Counted from the first letter of the stretch, positions 1-8,885 are shown. The stretch: 64,000 nucleotides of DNA from Betaproteobacteria bacterium GR16-43 (GCA_001953215.1 CP019169.1:248001-312000), one strand, 5' to 3'. Notes: generated by a model from the letters alone, not told the origin. Numbers and translations are program-made.

Positions 1-2238
1 CTGCTTCGCATCGCGCGGAACTTCACGGCCAGCGAACCCGAAGCCGGAGCGCTGGCCCGGGAGCTGAAGGCGCTCAACGAATCCGCGTTCATCGGCGGGG
101 ATGCCACTCGCCTGATCGTGGGCGCACGGCTGACGTTGCCTCCCCGGTATCGGGACGGCGCACCGACCGTCACGCAAGTCGCGCTACCCGCCCCGGCAAC
201 GCCGAAAGCCCTCGCCACGACGCCGGCGACGCCCGTCGCATCCGGACCGCCCAAGGCATCCGCGCAGCCCCCGGCATCCGCGCCGCTCTCGACGATCTAC
301 TCCGCGTCGAGCGTTCCGCCGATCGCCGCCAACACCCTTCCTCCCGCGGAACCCCTCAAGGCCGCAACGCCCGCGATCGCCCCGTACGTGGACCGCGTGC
401 TTTCCGGACCGTCCGACGAACGCGAGGTCGGTTTGGACGAAAAGCCCCGCGACACCTCGCCCGGGCTGCGGCAATGGGCCGCGGAGTATCGCAGCGATTA
501 CCGGCGCCTCACCGACTACGGGACGACGCGCGCCGACGGCGTCGCGGCGCGCTACTTCATGGAAACCGAACGCAGCGGCGACTTCACCTTGCTGGCCCAG
601 GCCACGACGTTCGATACCCCACCCCTCGACCCGCGCGGCAGCCGCAGCCTCGTCACCGGGACGCTGCTGCACGAGAACTTCACGCTTCCCGGCGGCGCGA
701 TCGCCAATAGCGCCCTGGGCGTGGTCCGCCCGCTGTTTCCGGTCTGGCTGTCGACTTCGTATCGCGTGACCTTCACGCCCTCGCTGCTGGAAGGGGTGCG
801 CACGACGATCGGCACGCCCGAAAGCGAACTGCGGCTGGGCGCGGGACGCATCGGGCAGCTCACGGGCGTGGGCATCCAGCAGTTCGAACGCACCTCGGGC
901 GACGAGGCCATCGCCTCGTTCACGCAGCGCCTTGGAAGCGATTGGTCCGCGGGCGCCGCGGCAATCTCGGTACGCGACAGCGCGACCATCGCGAACCACA
1001 CGACGGTCTCCGCCGGCGTCGGGCGCGAGTTCAGCCCCACCGGGCCGGGCATCAAGCTGCAGGCGGCCGTCACCGACGACGGCGAGCGCGCGGCCTGGAC
1101 GGACATCATCATGCGCAACGGCCGGCTCACGCAGCGCTTCGGCGGCTACTACGTCGACCCGGACTTCGTCTTCGGAGAAAGCGCGGCCACGCGCGACATC
1201 CGCGGGGCCTATTGGCGCGGCGAGTACCGCGACACGCAGGCGTTCTATTCCTTCGGCGCCGAGGGTTCGCAGGACAACCTGAAGCGCGATCCCACGCGCG
1301 CCGGCACCAACAACATCGGCGGCTACGGCAACGTGACGCTGCGCGTCGACCGCACGTTGCAGGTGGGCGGCGGATTCTCCGCGCGCAACGAGAATCCGCG
1401 GCTCGAAGGCGAAGCGGGGCGGCAGGTATCGATGGCGAACGCGTTCCTGTCGAAGTCCTGGCTCGCGGGCGTGACGCGCCTCGATGCGAACTACAACCTC
1501 ACGCGCCCCGACAACCAGCGCAACGAGAGCACGCGCTTCCTCCAGTGGAACCAGGAGTGGCCGCGCACCGGCCCGGTCGATTTCTCCACGCAACTGGGCC
1601 TCAGCAACGAGTCGCTCGTCGACCGCGACGTGCGCCGGCGCCTCGCGAGCGTGCAGGCGAGGGGCCCGATCTACGGCGACCTGCGCTGGGATGCCTCCGT
1701 CACCTTCGTGGACGTCGACGATCCGCGCGGCAGCGAGCGCAACTACAACGCGGCGGTGACGCTCGACTGGAACGTGGCGCCGCAATGGTCGTTGCAGCTC
1801 CTGTGGTTCCGCAATCGCGTGCAGCCGGGCGCCGACAACCCGCTCTCGCCGTTCCTGCGTGAGGACGCGATCCAGTTCAACGCACGCTATGAGGACAGCG
1901 CGGGCTCGCCCTATCCGCGCGTGGCGGGCGGACGTTCCGGGACGGGACGTGTGGCGGGCAGCGTGTTCTTCGACGAGAACGGCGACGGCGAGCGCCAGGC
2001 GAACGAGCGCGGCGCGCCCGGAGTCCAGGTGATCCTCGACGAGCGCCAGAGCGCGGTCACCGACAATGACGGCCGGTTCCAGTTCGCCTTCGTTCCATCG
2101 GGAACGCACCGCGTGCGGGTGCTGGTGGAGCGCGTGCCGCTGCCCTGGGGCCTCGCGGACGATGCGCAGCGCGAAGTGCGCGTCGACGTGCGCGGAGACG
2201 CACGCCTCGACATCGGACTCACCCGGATCTCGCCCTAG
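1..2238 (+). CDS. FimV/LysM-like N-terminus, outer-membrane barrel, C-terminal SdrD-B-like domain (5' partial)
   Basis: The frame is open to the left edge, so the true start lies outside; 745 codons are visible. The first about 45 residues end in 'FIGGDATRLIVGARLTLP', which resembles the FimV/LysM-type 'AFIGxNxNRLxxGxxLxxP' motif. A Pro/Ala-rich linker follows to about residue 140. Next comes a long stretch of alternating polar/aromatic strands typical of an outer-membrane beta-barrel (about 190-645). The last 97 residues begin 'GRVAGSVFFDENGDG' and look like an SdrD-B/carboxypeptidase-regulatory beta-sandwich. It converges with a chaperone/pilin-like operon ending at 2248. I infer a role in surface-fibre assembly, possibly usher-like, but no usher family signature could be confirmed. 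Confidence 0.6.
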   Translation: MLRIARNFTASEPEAGALARELKALNESAFIGGDATRLIVGARLTLPPRYRDGAPTVTQVALPAPATPKALATTPATPVASGPPKASAQPPASAPLSTIYSASSVPPIAANTLPPAEPLKAATPAIAPYVDRVLSGPSDEREVGLDEKPRDTSPGLRQWAAEYRSDYRRLTDYGTTRADGVAARYFMETERSGDFTLLAQATTFDTPPLDPRGSRSLVTGTLLHENFTLPGGAIANSALGVVRPLFPVWLSTSYRVTFTPSLLEGVRTTIGTPESELRLGAGRIGQLTGVGIQQFERTSGDEAIASFTQRLGSDWSAGAAAISVRDSATIANHTTVSAGVGREFSPTGPGIKLQAAVTDDGERAAWTDIIMRNGRLTQRFGGYYVDPDFVFGESAATRDIRGAYWRGEYRDTQAFYSFGAEGSQDNLKRDPTRAGTNNIGGYGNVTLRVDRTLQVGGGFSARNENPRLEGEAGRQVSMANAFLSKSWLAGVTRLDANYNLTRPDNQRNESTRFLQWNQEWPRTGPVDFSTQLGLSNESLVDRDVRRRLASVQARGPIYGDLRWDASVTFVDVDDPRGSERNYNAAVTLDWNVAPQWSLQLLWFRNRVQPGADNPLSPFLREDAIQFNARYEDSAGSPYPRVAGGRSGTGRVAGSVFFDENGDGERQANERGAPGVQVILDERQSAVTDNDGRFQFAFVPSGTHRVRVLVERVPLPWGLADDAQREVRVDVRGDARLDIGLTRISP

Positions 2239-2247
2239 GGAAGCGGG

Positions 2248-3057
2248 CTAGCGCGCGCCCAGCGTCGTGTCGATGGGTTGCTTGCCGCCTTCCCACTCGA
2301 CCGTGCCCTTCAGCTTGATCGGGAACGCGAGCTCGGGCGGCTTGCCGTTGGCCTCGTCGGGCGGCCACATCGGGATGGGGCGCAATTCGCCCGGCAGGAT
2401 CGGCAGCGGCGACACGGTGAAGTCCATCGACTTGCCCTTCGCGTCCGTGCCGGCGATCGTGCCTTCGGGACGGCCGTGCGCCAGGCCCGTGTTGCGGATC
2501 CAGGCCACCGGCGTCGGCCGGCCGTTCACCTGCAGCAGCTCGAGGCGCTCGAGTTTCAACTCGGGGACGATGTCGCCCACGCGCACGTAGACGATGATGC
2601 CGATGCGGCCCTGGATGGGCATCGTGATGCTGCCGCCCGGCGTGACCGAATTCTGCGAGTCCGAGGCCTCGATGAGGATCGCGAAGCGGCACAGCGCGGG
2701 CTTCGCATCGGCCGGGACCTGCACCTCGAAGCGATAGCGGCGCTTGGACTGCCCGCCGAGCTTGAGGGTGTGGCGCTCGATCGCGACCCACGGCCGGCAG
2801 CTTCCCGCGGTCAAGGTGTCGGCGGTGAAATCCACCGCGCCATCGGGCCGCAGCGTCCAGTCCGCGGTGCGCAGGCGATACTCCTGCGGCGTGGCACCGT
2901 CGTTGCCGATCTCCATCACTTCCGAAATCTTCTGGCCGGGCTTCGCCTTCAACTCGAAGCGCGCCGGCAACACGAATGCGGCGAATTGCGCGAAGGCCGG
3001 AGGCGCCAGCGTGGCCAGCGCCGCCAGCAACGCGACGGAGAGGCTACGGAGCGACAT
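2248..3057 (-). CDS. PapD-like periplasmic fimbrial chaperone
   Basis: 269 residues starting at an ATG that gives a clean signal peptide (MSLRSLSVALLAALATLAPPAFA). The mature protein has the Ig-like pattern of periplasmic pilus chaperones: an early strand with 'FELKAKPGQKISEVMEIGN', a central 'CRFAILIEASDSQN' and a C-terminal beta domain with 'RIGIIVYVRVGD'. Such chaperones fold pilin subunits by donating a strand. Its start overlaps the end of the upstream exported protein by 14 bases, so it is translationally linked to the three pilin-like genes. Family assignment rests on fold pattern and context rather than a strict motif. Confidence 0.65.
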   Translation of the reverse strand: MSLRSLSVALLAALATLAPPAFAQFAAFVLPARFELKAKPGQKISEVMEIGNDGATPQEYRLRTADWTLRPDGAVDFTADTLTAGSCRPWVAIERHTLKLGGQSKRRYRFEVQVPADAKPALCRFAILIEASDSQNSVTPGGSITMPIQGRIGIIVYVRVGDIVPELKLERLELLQVNGRPTPVAWIRNTGLAHGRPEGTIAGTDAKGKSMDFTVSPLPILPGELRPIPMWPPDEANGKPPELAFPIKLKGTVEWEGGKQPIDTTLGAR

Positions 3058-3517
3058 CGATCTCGAACGTCGGGTCGAAGCGCAATCCTCGGTCGAGGTA
3101 ACGGGCATCGAGATAGAGCGAGACATCGAAGGCCTCGTGCAGGGACGCACGCTGGATCGGGCCATCATAGACAAGCGTTCGCTGCCCCGGCAAGGCCGAA
3201 CCCGCCAGGAACGTCCCGCGCGGCCGCCACTCGACGCGCAAACCGTCGGGCGAACGCAGGCCCTGGATGAACGCGGGTACCACGAGATAGATGCGCGCCC
3301 GCTTGCCGACGTAGCGCGACGTGTCGAGGCGGAATTCGAGGTTGGTGATGTCGGCAACCATCGCGTTCATCCGCTCCGGCGTGAGGCCTTCCTCCGAGTG
3401 CAGCCAGCGCGACTGCACGTCGACGCGGCTGCGCGGCGATGCGGAGTCGTCGAGCCGAACGCCCGCCTCGCAGGCCAATGCGGCGAACAGCATGGCGACG
3501 AAGGCGGCGCGGCGCAT
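3044..3517 (-). CDS. Small exported protein of the pilin-like operon
   Basis: 157 residues; I do not recognise the family. The start at 3517 gives a signal peptide (MRRAAFVAMLFAALACEAG) and shares one base with the stop of the upstream pilin-like gene (TGATG), so the two are coupled. The mature part is predicted to be beta-rich, with 'RARIYLVVPAFIQGL' and 'FDVSLYLDARYLDRGLRF', and has almost no cysteine. Position between subunits and chaperone suggests an accessory or tip subunit or an assembly factor; this is inference from context only. Confidence 0.6.
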   Translation of the reverse strand: MRRAAFVAMLFAALACEAGVRLDDSASPRSRVDVQSRWLHSEEGLTPERMNAMVADITNLEFRLDTSRYVGKRARIYLVVPAFIQGLRSPDGLRVEWRPRGTFLAGSALPGQRTLVYDGPIQRASLHEAFDVSLYLDARYLDRGLRFDPTFEIDVAP

Positions 3518-4080
3518 CACGGCATGTTCAGGTTGAAGGTCATCTGGCCGTTGTAGGTGCCGGCGGGATAGACCGTGTTGTTGAGGAAGCGGAACTGCAG
3601 GCACATGCCCACTTCCCGCGAGTTCATGAACGACATGAGCGTCTGCGTGGCCGATCCGGAGAACGAGCCGCTCGGGATCTCCGGGCCGGCGCTGGTGATC
3701 CAGTCGATGTCGGTGAACGGGATCGCGTTGGCGCCCGAGGTCATCGTGCCCGACGAATTCACCTGCAGCGTCGCCGTGCGCGAATTGGCGACGGTGGAGC
3801 GCGCGCGCGCCCACACGCGCACGTTGTTCGCGGCGCACGCGGCGAAGGTGCCCTGTGCGCTGCCCGCGGCGGCGTTCGTGGTGCCGACGACTGGCGTACC
3901 GTTGCCCGCGGTGGCCGCGGCCACCGCGAAAGTGACGAGGCTGATCGTGCCGCCCGTGGCGCCGATTCGCAGCGAAATCTGCGGCGCGCCATCGGCCACC
4001 GCGATCGTGACGGCCGAGGCCGTGAAGGCCGCGCTCGCCAGCCAGGCCGCAACCGCGATCCGGAGCGCGAGGCGGCTCAT
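3517..4080 (-). CDS. Pilin-like secreted subunit 3
   Basis: 187 residues with signal peptide (MSRLALRIAVAAWLASAAFTASA). It shares a scaffold with the next two upstream genes: a 'GATGGTISLVTFAV' segment, then 'GNGTPVVGTT', and a C-terminal 'NNTVYPAGTYNGQMTFNLNMP'-type ending. The terminal alternating hydrophobic strand is what chaperone-usher pilins use to bind the chaperone. Unlike its paralogues it keeps two mature cysteines (CAAN and MCLQ). The start overlaps the upstream stop by four bases (ATGA). Function as a fibre subunit is inferred. Confidence 0.6.
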   Translation of the reverse strand: MSRLALRIAVAAWLASAAFTASAVTIAVADGAPQISLRIGATGGTISLVTFAVAAATAGNGTPVVGTTNAAAGSAQGTFAACAANNVRVWARARSTVANSRTATLQVNSSGTMTSGANAIPFTDIDWITSAGPEIPSGSFSGSATQTLMSFMNSREVGMCLQFRFLNNTVYPAGTYNGQMTFNLNMP

Positions 4081-4691
4081 GGCATCGTCGCCGTGTAGGT
4101 GACACGCCCGCCGCGCGCGGCGGTGGCGCCTCCGTAGGTGCCCGCGCTCGGGATCGTCTGGTTCAAATAGCTGAAGGTCCAAACGGCCGTACGGTTCGTG
4201 ACCAGCGTGGTGTTGAGCGTCGGAGTTACCGGAGCGCCGCCCGCGTTGGTGAGGATCGGCGCGGGAAGCTGGGCCACGCTCGAGAGCGTGCCGATCTGGT
4301 CGTAGTTGATGCGGCCGTCCGTGGCGGTGCCGGTGCCGATGCCCAGCCCGCCGCTGCTGTTGGTGGGCGTGATGGTGACCTGCCCGTTGTTCGCCACGAC
4401 CTCGACGTTGACCCCGGAAGGACCGGCGTCGCCGCCGGTCCCCGCGATCGGCGTGCCGCTACCCACCTGCGCGGCGGGCACCGTGAAATCGAGGAGGTTG
4501 ATCGTGGCCCCCGTCGTGCCCACGCGAAAGCGCAGGAAGCCGGGATAGGTGACGCGGAAGTTCAGGCGCGCGTTGACGTCCAGCGGCGCGGCGACGTCCG
4601 TCACCAGTTCCGCGTGCGCGGGCAGCCCGGCTCCGGCCGCGAGGGCCAGGAGGGCGAGTGCTGCGCGATGGGCGAGAGGGCTGCGCTTCAT
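4077..4691 (-). CDS. Pilin-like secreted subunit 2
   Basis: 204 residues; signal peptide MKRSPLAHRAALALLALAAG ending about 'PAHA'. The mature protein contains 'FLRFRVGTTGATINLLDF', 'GSGTPIAGTGGDAG', 'GLGIGTGTATDGRINYDQI' and ends 'GGRVTYTATMP'. Each block has a counterpart in the first subunit gene (4751-5362), so the two are paralogues. There are no mature cysteines. 59 bases separate it from the first subunit gene, with no strong terminator, so cotranscription is likely. Confidence 0.6.
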   Translation of the reverse strand: MKRSPLAHRAALALLALAAGAGLPAHAELVTDVAAPLDVNARLNFRVTYPGFLRFRVGTTGATINLLDFTVPAAQVGSGTPIAGTGGDAGPSGVNVEVVANNGQVTITPTNSSGGLGIGTGTATDGRINYDQIGTLSSVAQLPAPILTNAGGAPVTPTLNTTLVTNRTAVWTFSYLNQTIPSAGTYGGATAARGGRVTYTATMP

Positions 4692-4750
4692 GGCAAACGG
4701 GGCGGCCTTTCGGACCGCCCCGGATCGCTAGGTCGAAAAGTCGATCCAGC

Positions 4751-5362
4751 TTACGGCATCGTGGCCGTGTAGGTCACCGTGCCGTTGTACGTGCCCGCGG
4801 AGGGGACCGTCGTGTTGGCATAGCCGTACGTCCAGATCGCCGCGCGGACCGTCACCTTGCCGGCACCGGCCGGACCGCCGCCGAGCGTCACGTTGACGTT
4901 GGGCACGGCCGCGTTCGCCAGCGTCGGGGCCGGGAAGTTCGCCGCGTCGCTCGAAGTCGTCGTGATCTGGTTGTAGTTGATGAAGCCGTCCGCCGCGGTG
5001 CCCGTGCCCATGCCGGTGCCGCCGCCCGTGACCGTCGTGCCGATCACGACCTGGCCGTTGTTGCCGCGAACCGCGACGTTGGCGCCCGTGCCGGCGACTG
5101 CATCGCCGCCGAGGCCCGTGACGTTGGTGCTGTTACCCAGCACAGCCGCCGTCGGGGAGAAGGTGATGCGATCGATCGTGGCGCTATCGGTACCCACGCG
5201 GAAGTACAGGAACGCGGGGATCACGATCCGCAGGTCGAGGTTGTTCGCGACCGAGAAAGGCGTCGTCGTGTCGGTGGCCGAAGCCGCCATCACGGAACCG
5301 GACATCGTCGTCGCCGCCGCAACTGCCACCGCCACCATCGCTTTTTTCATGTTCGCTTTCAT
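4751..5362 (-). CDS. Pilin-like secreted subunit 1 (first gene of operon)
   Basis: 203 residues from the ATG at 5362, chosen because AGGAG lies 10 bases upstream and a signal peptide follows directly (MKANMKKAMVAVAVAAATTM, cleavage near 'VMAAS'). An upstream in-frame start at 5395 would bury the Shine-Dalgarno. The mature chain is Gly/Thr/Ala-rich and cysteine-free, with 'FLYFRVGTDSATIDRITF', 'VRGNNGQVVIGTTV', 'GTGTAADGFINYNQI' and C-terminal 'SAGTYNGTVTYTATMP'. Probably the major subunit, as it comes first in the operon; that role is inferred. Confidence 0.6.
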   Translation of the reverse strand: MKANMKKAMVAVAVAAATTMSGSVMAASATDTTTPFSVANNLDLRIVIPAFLYFRVGTDSATIDRITFSPTAAVLGNSTNVTGLGGDAVAGTGANVAVRGNNGQVVIGTTVTGGGTGMGTGTAADGFINYNQITTTSSDAANFPAPTLANAAVPNVNVTLGGGPAGAGKVTVRAAIWTYGYANTTVPSAGTYNGTVTYTATMP

Positions 5363-5538
5363 TTCGTTGTCACTCCTGACTGAGGTTTGGGTCACCGCTT
5401 GGGCGGTTTGTTGTCTGGTTGATGAGGTGTATTAAACGCGGTACGGGGTCCATTATCTGTGCGCATCCTCACAGAAACCCTTGTTTTTCATGGATTTTTG
5501 AGCCTTTTTCGATTGCACCCGTAATCCGGGCGTAACAA

Positions 5539-6009
5539 TCAGGCGGCTCCGCTGAAGTGGGCCTGTCGCCAGGCCTCGAAGGCCACGACCGCGACGGCGT
5601 TCGAAAGATTGAGGCTTCGGTTGCCCGGGCGCATGGGAAGGCGGATGCGCATTCCAGGCTGGAACGCCTCGAGGAAAGACTCCGGGAGCCCCGCGGCTTC
5701 CGCCCCGAAGACGAACGCATCCCCGGCCTGGTAGCGGGCGTCCGTATAAAGGGTCTGCGCCCGGGTACTGGTCGCGAAGAGGCGCGCGGCCCCGAGCTGC
5801 GCCCGGCATGCGGCCCAATCCCGATGCACCGTGACCGAGGCCATCTCGTGATAGTCGAGGCCCGCGCGGCGCAGGAGCTTGTCTTCCAGGGAGAAGCCGA
5901 GCGGCTCGACCAGGTGCAGCCGGGCGCCCACGTTCGCGCAAAGGCGGATCACATTCCCGGTGTTGGGCGGGATCTCGGGCTGGAAAAGGACGATGTGGAA
6001 GATGCTCAA
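5539..6009 (-). CDS. trmL: tRNA (cytidine(34)-2'-O)-methyltransferase
   Basis: 156 residues, the usual length of TrmL. This SpoU-class enzyme 2'-O-methylates the wobble base of tRNA-Leu isoacceptors. Visible family blocks are N-terminal 'FQPEIPPNTGNVIRLCAN', the AdoMet knot motif 'FVFGAEAAGLP' and C-terminal 'RSLNLSNAVAVVAFEAWRQ'. Its ATG overlaps the comF stop by four bases (ATGA), so it is read behind comF. About 90 bases downstream only a weak four-pair hairpin is seen, with no clear terminator. Confidence 0.93.
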   Translation of the reverse strand: MSIFHIVLFQPEIPPNTGNVIRLCANVGARLHLVEPLGFSLEDKLLRRAGLDYHEMASVTVHRDWAACRAQLGAARLFATSTRAQTLYTDARYQAGDAFVFGAEAAGLPESFLEAFQPGMRIRLPMRPGNRSLNLSNAVAVVAFEAWRQAHFSGAA

Positions 6010-6635
6010 TCCCCCGAAGGATCGGGCGTGCGGGCCACGACCCAGGTTCGCACGTCGCTCGCCCCGGCCTCCCGCAGTACCTCGCCGATCGCCTCCGCGG
6101 TTGCGCCGGTGGTGAAGACGTCATCGACGAGCGCCACGCGCATTCCCCGCAGGTCGCGCGCGCAACGAAACGCGCCGCGCAGGTTCTGGCGCCGCGCCGC
6201 CCGCCCCAGGCCGGCTTGCGAGGATGTTTCCCGAACGCGCGCGAGGGGCTCCCGATCCACCGGCACGCCGATCGCGCGGCCCACGCAGGAAGCGAGCTGC
6301 AGCGCCTGGTTGAAGCCGCGCTCTCGCAGCCGGGCTGCCGCGAGCGGCGGGGCCAAGAGGAGGTCGGGACGCGGCTCGCCGGCCACGCATTCCGCGAGCC
6401 GCTCCCCCAGCCAGCGCCCCACGGCGAGGTCGCCCCCGAACTTGAAGCGCTGCACGAGCCGATCGACGGGAAAGGCGTAGGCATAGGCCGCGATCACGTC
6501 GCCCGGAAGGTCGGCCGGCGCCGGAAGCGAGCGCTCACAGGGCATGCAGAGGCGCGATGCGCTCGGCCCCGCACCGCAGAGGATGCAGTCCTGGCCGGGG
6601 AGCAACCGCGCCAGCAGTGATCGAATCTTGGGCAA
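6006..6635 (-). CDS. comF: ComF-family phosphoribosyltransferase-like protein
   Basis: 209 residues. N-terminal cysteine pairs ('CILCG', 'CMPC') match the zinc-binding start of ComF proteins. The middle has '[15 protein letters not shown]' and '[10 protein letters not shown]', and the C-terminus carries the PRPP-binding motif '[17 protein letters not shown]'. In transformable bacteria ComF helps bring single-stranded DNA into the cytoplasm; elsewhere its role is unclear. The start is TTG at 6635; no in-frame ATG upstream preserves the cysteine motif. Divergent from bioB, overlapping trmL by ATGA. Confidence 0.88.
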   Translation of the reverse strand: MPKIRSLLARLLPGQDCILCGAGPSASRLCMPCERSLPAPADLPGDVIAAYAYAFPVDRLVQRFKFGGDLAVGRWLGERLAECVAGEPRPDLLLAPPLAAARLRERGFNQALQLASCVGRAIGVPVDREPLARVRETSSQAGLGRAARRQNLRGAFRCARDLRGMRVALVDDVFTTGATAEAIGEVLREAGASDVRTWVVARTPDPSGD

Positions 6636-6661
6636 TCGTCAGGGACTATAGGGTTGTAAAT

Positions 6662-6690
6662 TTGACAGGGAATCTAAATTCCATAATTAT
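6662..6690 (+). promoter_or_regulatory. Probable promoter of the biotin operon with internal palindrome
   Basis: TTGACA at 6662-6667 is a perfect -35 box. After 17 bases lies AATTAT (6685-6690), a 4/6 match to the -10 consensus. Between the boxes is a perfect inverted repeat, GGAAT-CTAA-ATTCC (6669-6682), placed where a repressor would block RNA polymerase. This AT-rich patch stands out from the GC-rich surroundings. It does not match the usual two halves of a BirA operator (TTGTAAACC/GGTTTACAA), although TTGTAAA occurs just upstream at 6654. Confidence 0.5.
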
Positions 6691-6721
6691 CAGAGCCTTA
6701 CCAAGACGCTCTCGGACTTCC

Positions 6722-7699
6722 GTGGACACGATCATCCGCCTCCATCCCCCGGCCACCGCCGAACCGAAGTTCGCGGCGCTGCGCGAGGAAGCCGTCCGGC
6801 TCTTCGATCTCCCCTTCAACGATCTGCTGTTCCAGGCGCATACCGCGCATCGCACGCATTTCGATCCGAATCGCGTGCAGCGCTCCACGCTGTTGTCGAT
6901 CAAGACGGGGGGATGCCCGGAAGACTGCGGCTACTGCCCGCAGGCGGCACGCTATCACACGGGTGTGGAGAGCCAGGAGCTGATGCCGCTCGCCGAAGTG
7001 ATCGAAGCCGCGAGCGCCGCGAAGGCGAACGGCGCGACGCGCTTCTGCATGGGCGCGGCGTGGCGCGGGCCGAAGCAACGCGATCTCGAGCCCGTGCTCG
7101 CGATGGTTCGCGAAGTGAAGAAGCTCGGGATGGAAGCCTGCTGCACGCTCGGCATGCTGAAGGACGGCCAGGCCGAGCAACTGCGCGACGCGGGCCTCGA
7201 CTACTACAACCACAATCTCGACACCGCGCCCGAGTTCTACGGCGAGATCATCACGACGCGCGACTACCAGGACCGCCTCGACACGCTCTCGCGCGTGCGC
7301 GACGCGGGCATGCACGTCTGCAGCGGCGGCATCGTGGGCCTGGGCGAATCGCGCGGGGAACGCGCGGGACTGCTCGCGCAACTGGCGAGCCTCGATCCGC
7401 AGCCCGAGTCGGTCCCGATCAACAACCTCGTGCAAGTCGAGGGCACGCCGCTCGCCGGCACCGAGGCGCTGCCGTGGAGCGAGTTCGTGCGCACCATCGC
7501 GGTCGCGCGCATCCTCATGCCGAAGAGCGCGGTGCGCCTTTCCGCGGGACGCCAGGAGATGGACGAAGCCACGCAGGCACTGTGCTTCTTCGCGGGCGCC
7601 AACTCGATCTTCTACGGCGAGAAGCTGCTCACGACGGGCAACCCCGACGTGGCCCGCGACGACGCGCTTTTCGAAGCGCTCGGCATCGCCAGGGGCTAG
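6722..7699 (+). CDS. bioB: Biotin synthase
   Basis: 325 residues from a GTG at 6722, which gives the normal BioB length; longer reading frames upstream would start inside comF. Radical-SAM enzyme that inserts sulfur into dethiobiotin. The [4Fe-4S] motif CxxxCxxC is visible as '[10 protein letters not shown]' early in the protein, followed by '[10 protein letters not shown]', '[13 protein letters not shown]', '[10 protein letters not shown]' and the C-terminal 'RLSAGR' arginine motif of the [2Fe-2S] site. First gene of bioBFHCD; bioA is not in the window. Confidence 0.96.
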   Translation: MDTIIRLHPPATAEPKFAALREEAVRLFDLPFNDLLFQAHTAHRTHFDPNRVQRSTLLSIKTGGCPEDCGYCPQAARYHTGVESQELMPLAEVIEAASAAKANGATRFCMGAAWRGPKQRDLEPVLAMVREVKKLGMEACCTLGMLKDGQAEQLRDAGLDYYNHNLDTAPEFYGEIITTRDYQDRLDTLSRVRDAGMHVCSGGIVGLGESRGERAGLLAQLASLDPQPESVPINNLVQVEGTPLAGTEALPWSEFVRTIAVARILMPKSAVRLSAGRQEMDEATQALCFFAGANSIFYGEKLLTTGNPDVARDDALFEALGIARG

Positions 7700-7703
7700 C
7701 ACC

Positions 7704-8885
7704 ATGGGCGCCCCGGACGACGGCCGGCTCGCCCGCGGGCTCGAGGAAGCGCGCTCGCGCAGCCTCTTGCGCACCCGCCGCGTGGTCGCCTCACCACAAG
7801 GTGCGCGCGTGCAAGTCGAGGGGCGCGAACTCCTCAACTTCTCCAGCAACGACTACCTCGGCCTCGCCAACCACCCGGCCCTGCGGGATGCGGCGAAGCG
7901 CGCGATCGACGCCTATGGCGTGGGCGCAGGGGCCTCGCCCCTCGTCTCCGGCTATCTCGAGCCGCATCGCGAAGCGGAGGAACGCTTCGCGGCGTTCGTG
8001 GGCTTCCCGAGTGCGTTGCTCTTTCCCAGCGGCTATGCGGCGAACCTGGGCATCCTCACGGCGCTCGCCGATCGCTCGACCGAAATCTTCGCCGACAAGC
8101 TGAACCACGCTTGCCTGAACGACGGCGCGTTGCTGTCGCGAGCCACGTTCACGCGCTACCCGCATCTGGACATGGCCGCGCTCGAGGAACGCCTGCGCGT
8201 CTCGCAAGCGTCCACGCGCATCGTCGCGACCGACACGGTTTTCAGCATGGACGGCGACGAAGCGCCCCTCGAAGCGCTGGTGGATCTTTGCGAGACGCAC
8301 CACGCGTGGCTCGTGCTCGACGATGCGCACGGCATCGGCGTGCTCGGTCCCCGCGGCCGCGGTTGCCTCGAAGGCCTCGTGGCGCGTTCGCCGCGCATCG
8401 TCTACATGGCCACGCTCGGCAAGGCACTCGGGGGCTACGGCGCGTTCGCGGCCGGCGCGCCGGAGGTGGTCGACTGGCTCGTGCAACGCGCGCGAACCTA
8501 CATCTATTCCACCGCGCTGCCGCCCATGGCCGGTGCCGCCGCCGTGGCCGCGATCGAATTGCTGGAAGCGGATGCCACGCCCGTCGACACGCTTCGCGAC
8601 CGCATCGCGGCGTTCCGCTCCGCCTGCGAAGCGGCGCACGTGCCGCTGATGCCCTCGCGCACCGCGGTCCAGCCGGTTCTCGTCGGCGATGCCCAACGCG
8701 CCCTCGACGTGGCCGCACGCCTGCGCGACGAGGGCTTCCTCGTGCCCGCGATCCGGCCGCCGACGGTGCCGGAAGGCGCATCCCGGCTACGGGTCTCGCT
8801 GTCGGCGGCACATGCCGAACCGGACGTGCGCGAGCTCGCCCGCGCGCTCGCCCGTGCCCTGGCCCGAGCGAAGCCGCTCGCATGA
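7704..8885 (+). CDS. bioF: 8-amino-7-oxononanoate synthase
   Basis: 393 residues. PLP-dependent condensation of pimeloyl-ACP with L-alanine. Family blocks include 'FSSNDYLGLANHP', 'LFPSGYAANLGIL', the cofactor aspartate in 'LVLDDAHGIGVLG' and the Schiff-base lysine in 'MATLGKALGGYGAF'. It starts four bases after the bioB stop, and its own stop overlaps the bioH start (ATGA). Confidence 0.96.
   Translation: MGAPDDGRLARGLEEARSRSLLRTRRVVASPQGARVQVEGRELLNFSSNDYLGLANHPALRDAAKRAIDAYGVGAGASPLVSGYLEPHREAEERFAAFVGFPSALLFPSGYAANLGILTALADRSTEIFADKLNHACLNDGALLSRATFTRYPHLDMAALEERLRVSQASTRIVATDTVFSMDGDEAPLEALVDLCETHHAWLVLDDAHGIGVLGPRGRGCLEGLVARSPRIVYMATLGKALGGYGAFAAGAPEVVDWLVQRARTYIYSTALPPMAGAAAVAAIELLEADATPVDTLRDRIAAFRSACEAAHVPLMPSRTAVQPVLVGDAQRALDVAARLRDEGFLVPAIRPPTVPEGASRLRVSLSAAHAEPDVRELARALARALARAKPLA

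Noticed and set aside
184-2109. 641-codon open frame antisense to the barrel protein
   Set aside because: Arg/Ala/His-rich translation with no domain; such frames are common opposite GC-rich genes.
6654-6690. Canonical BirA operator upstream of bioB
   Set aside because: Only one half (TTGTAAA) matches; the second half GGTTTACAA is absent at the required spacing.
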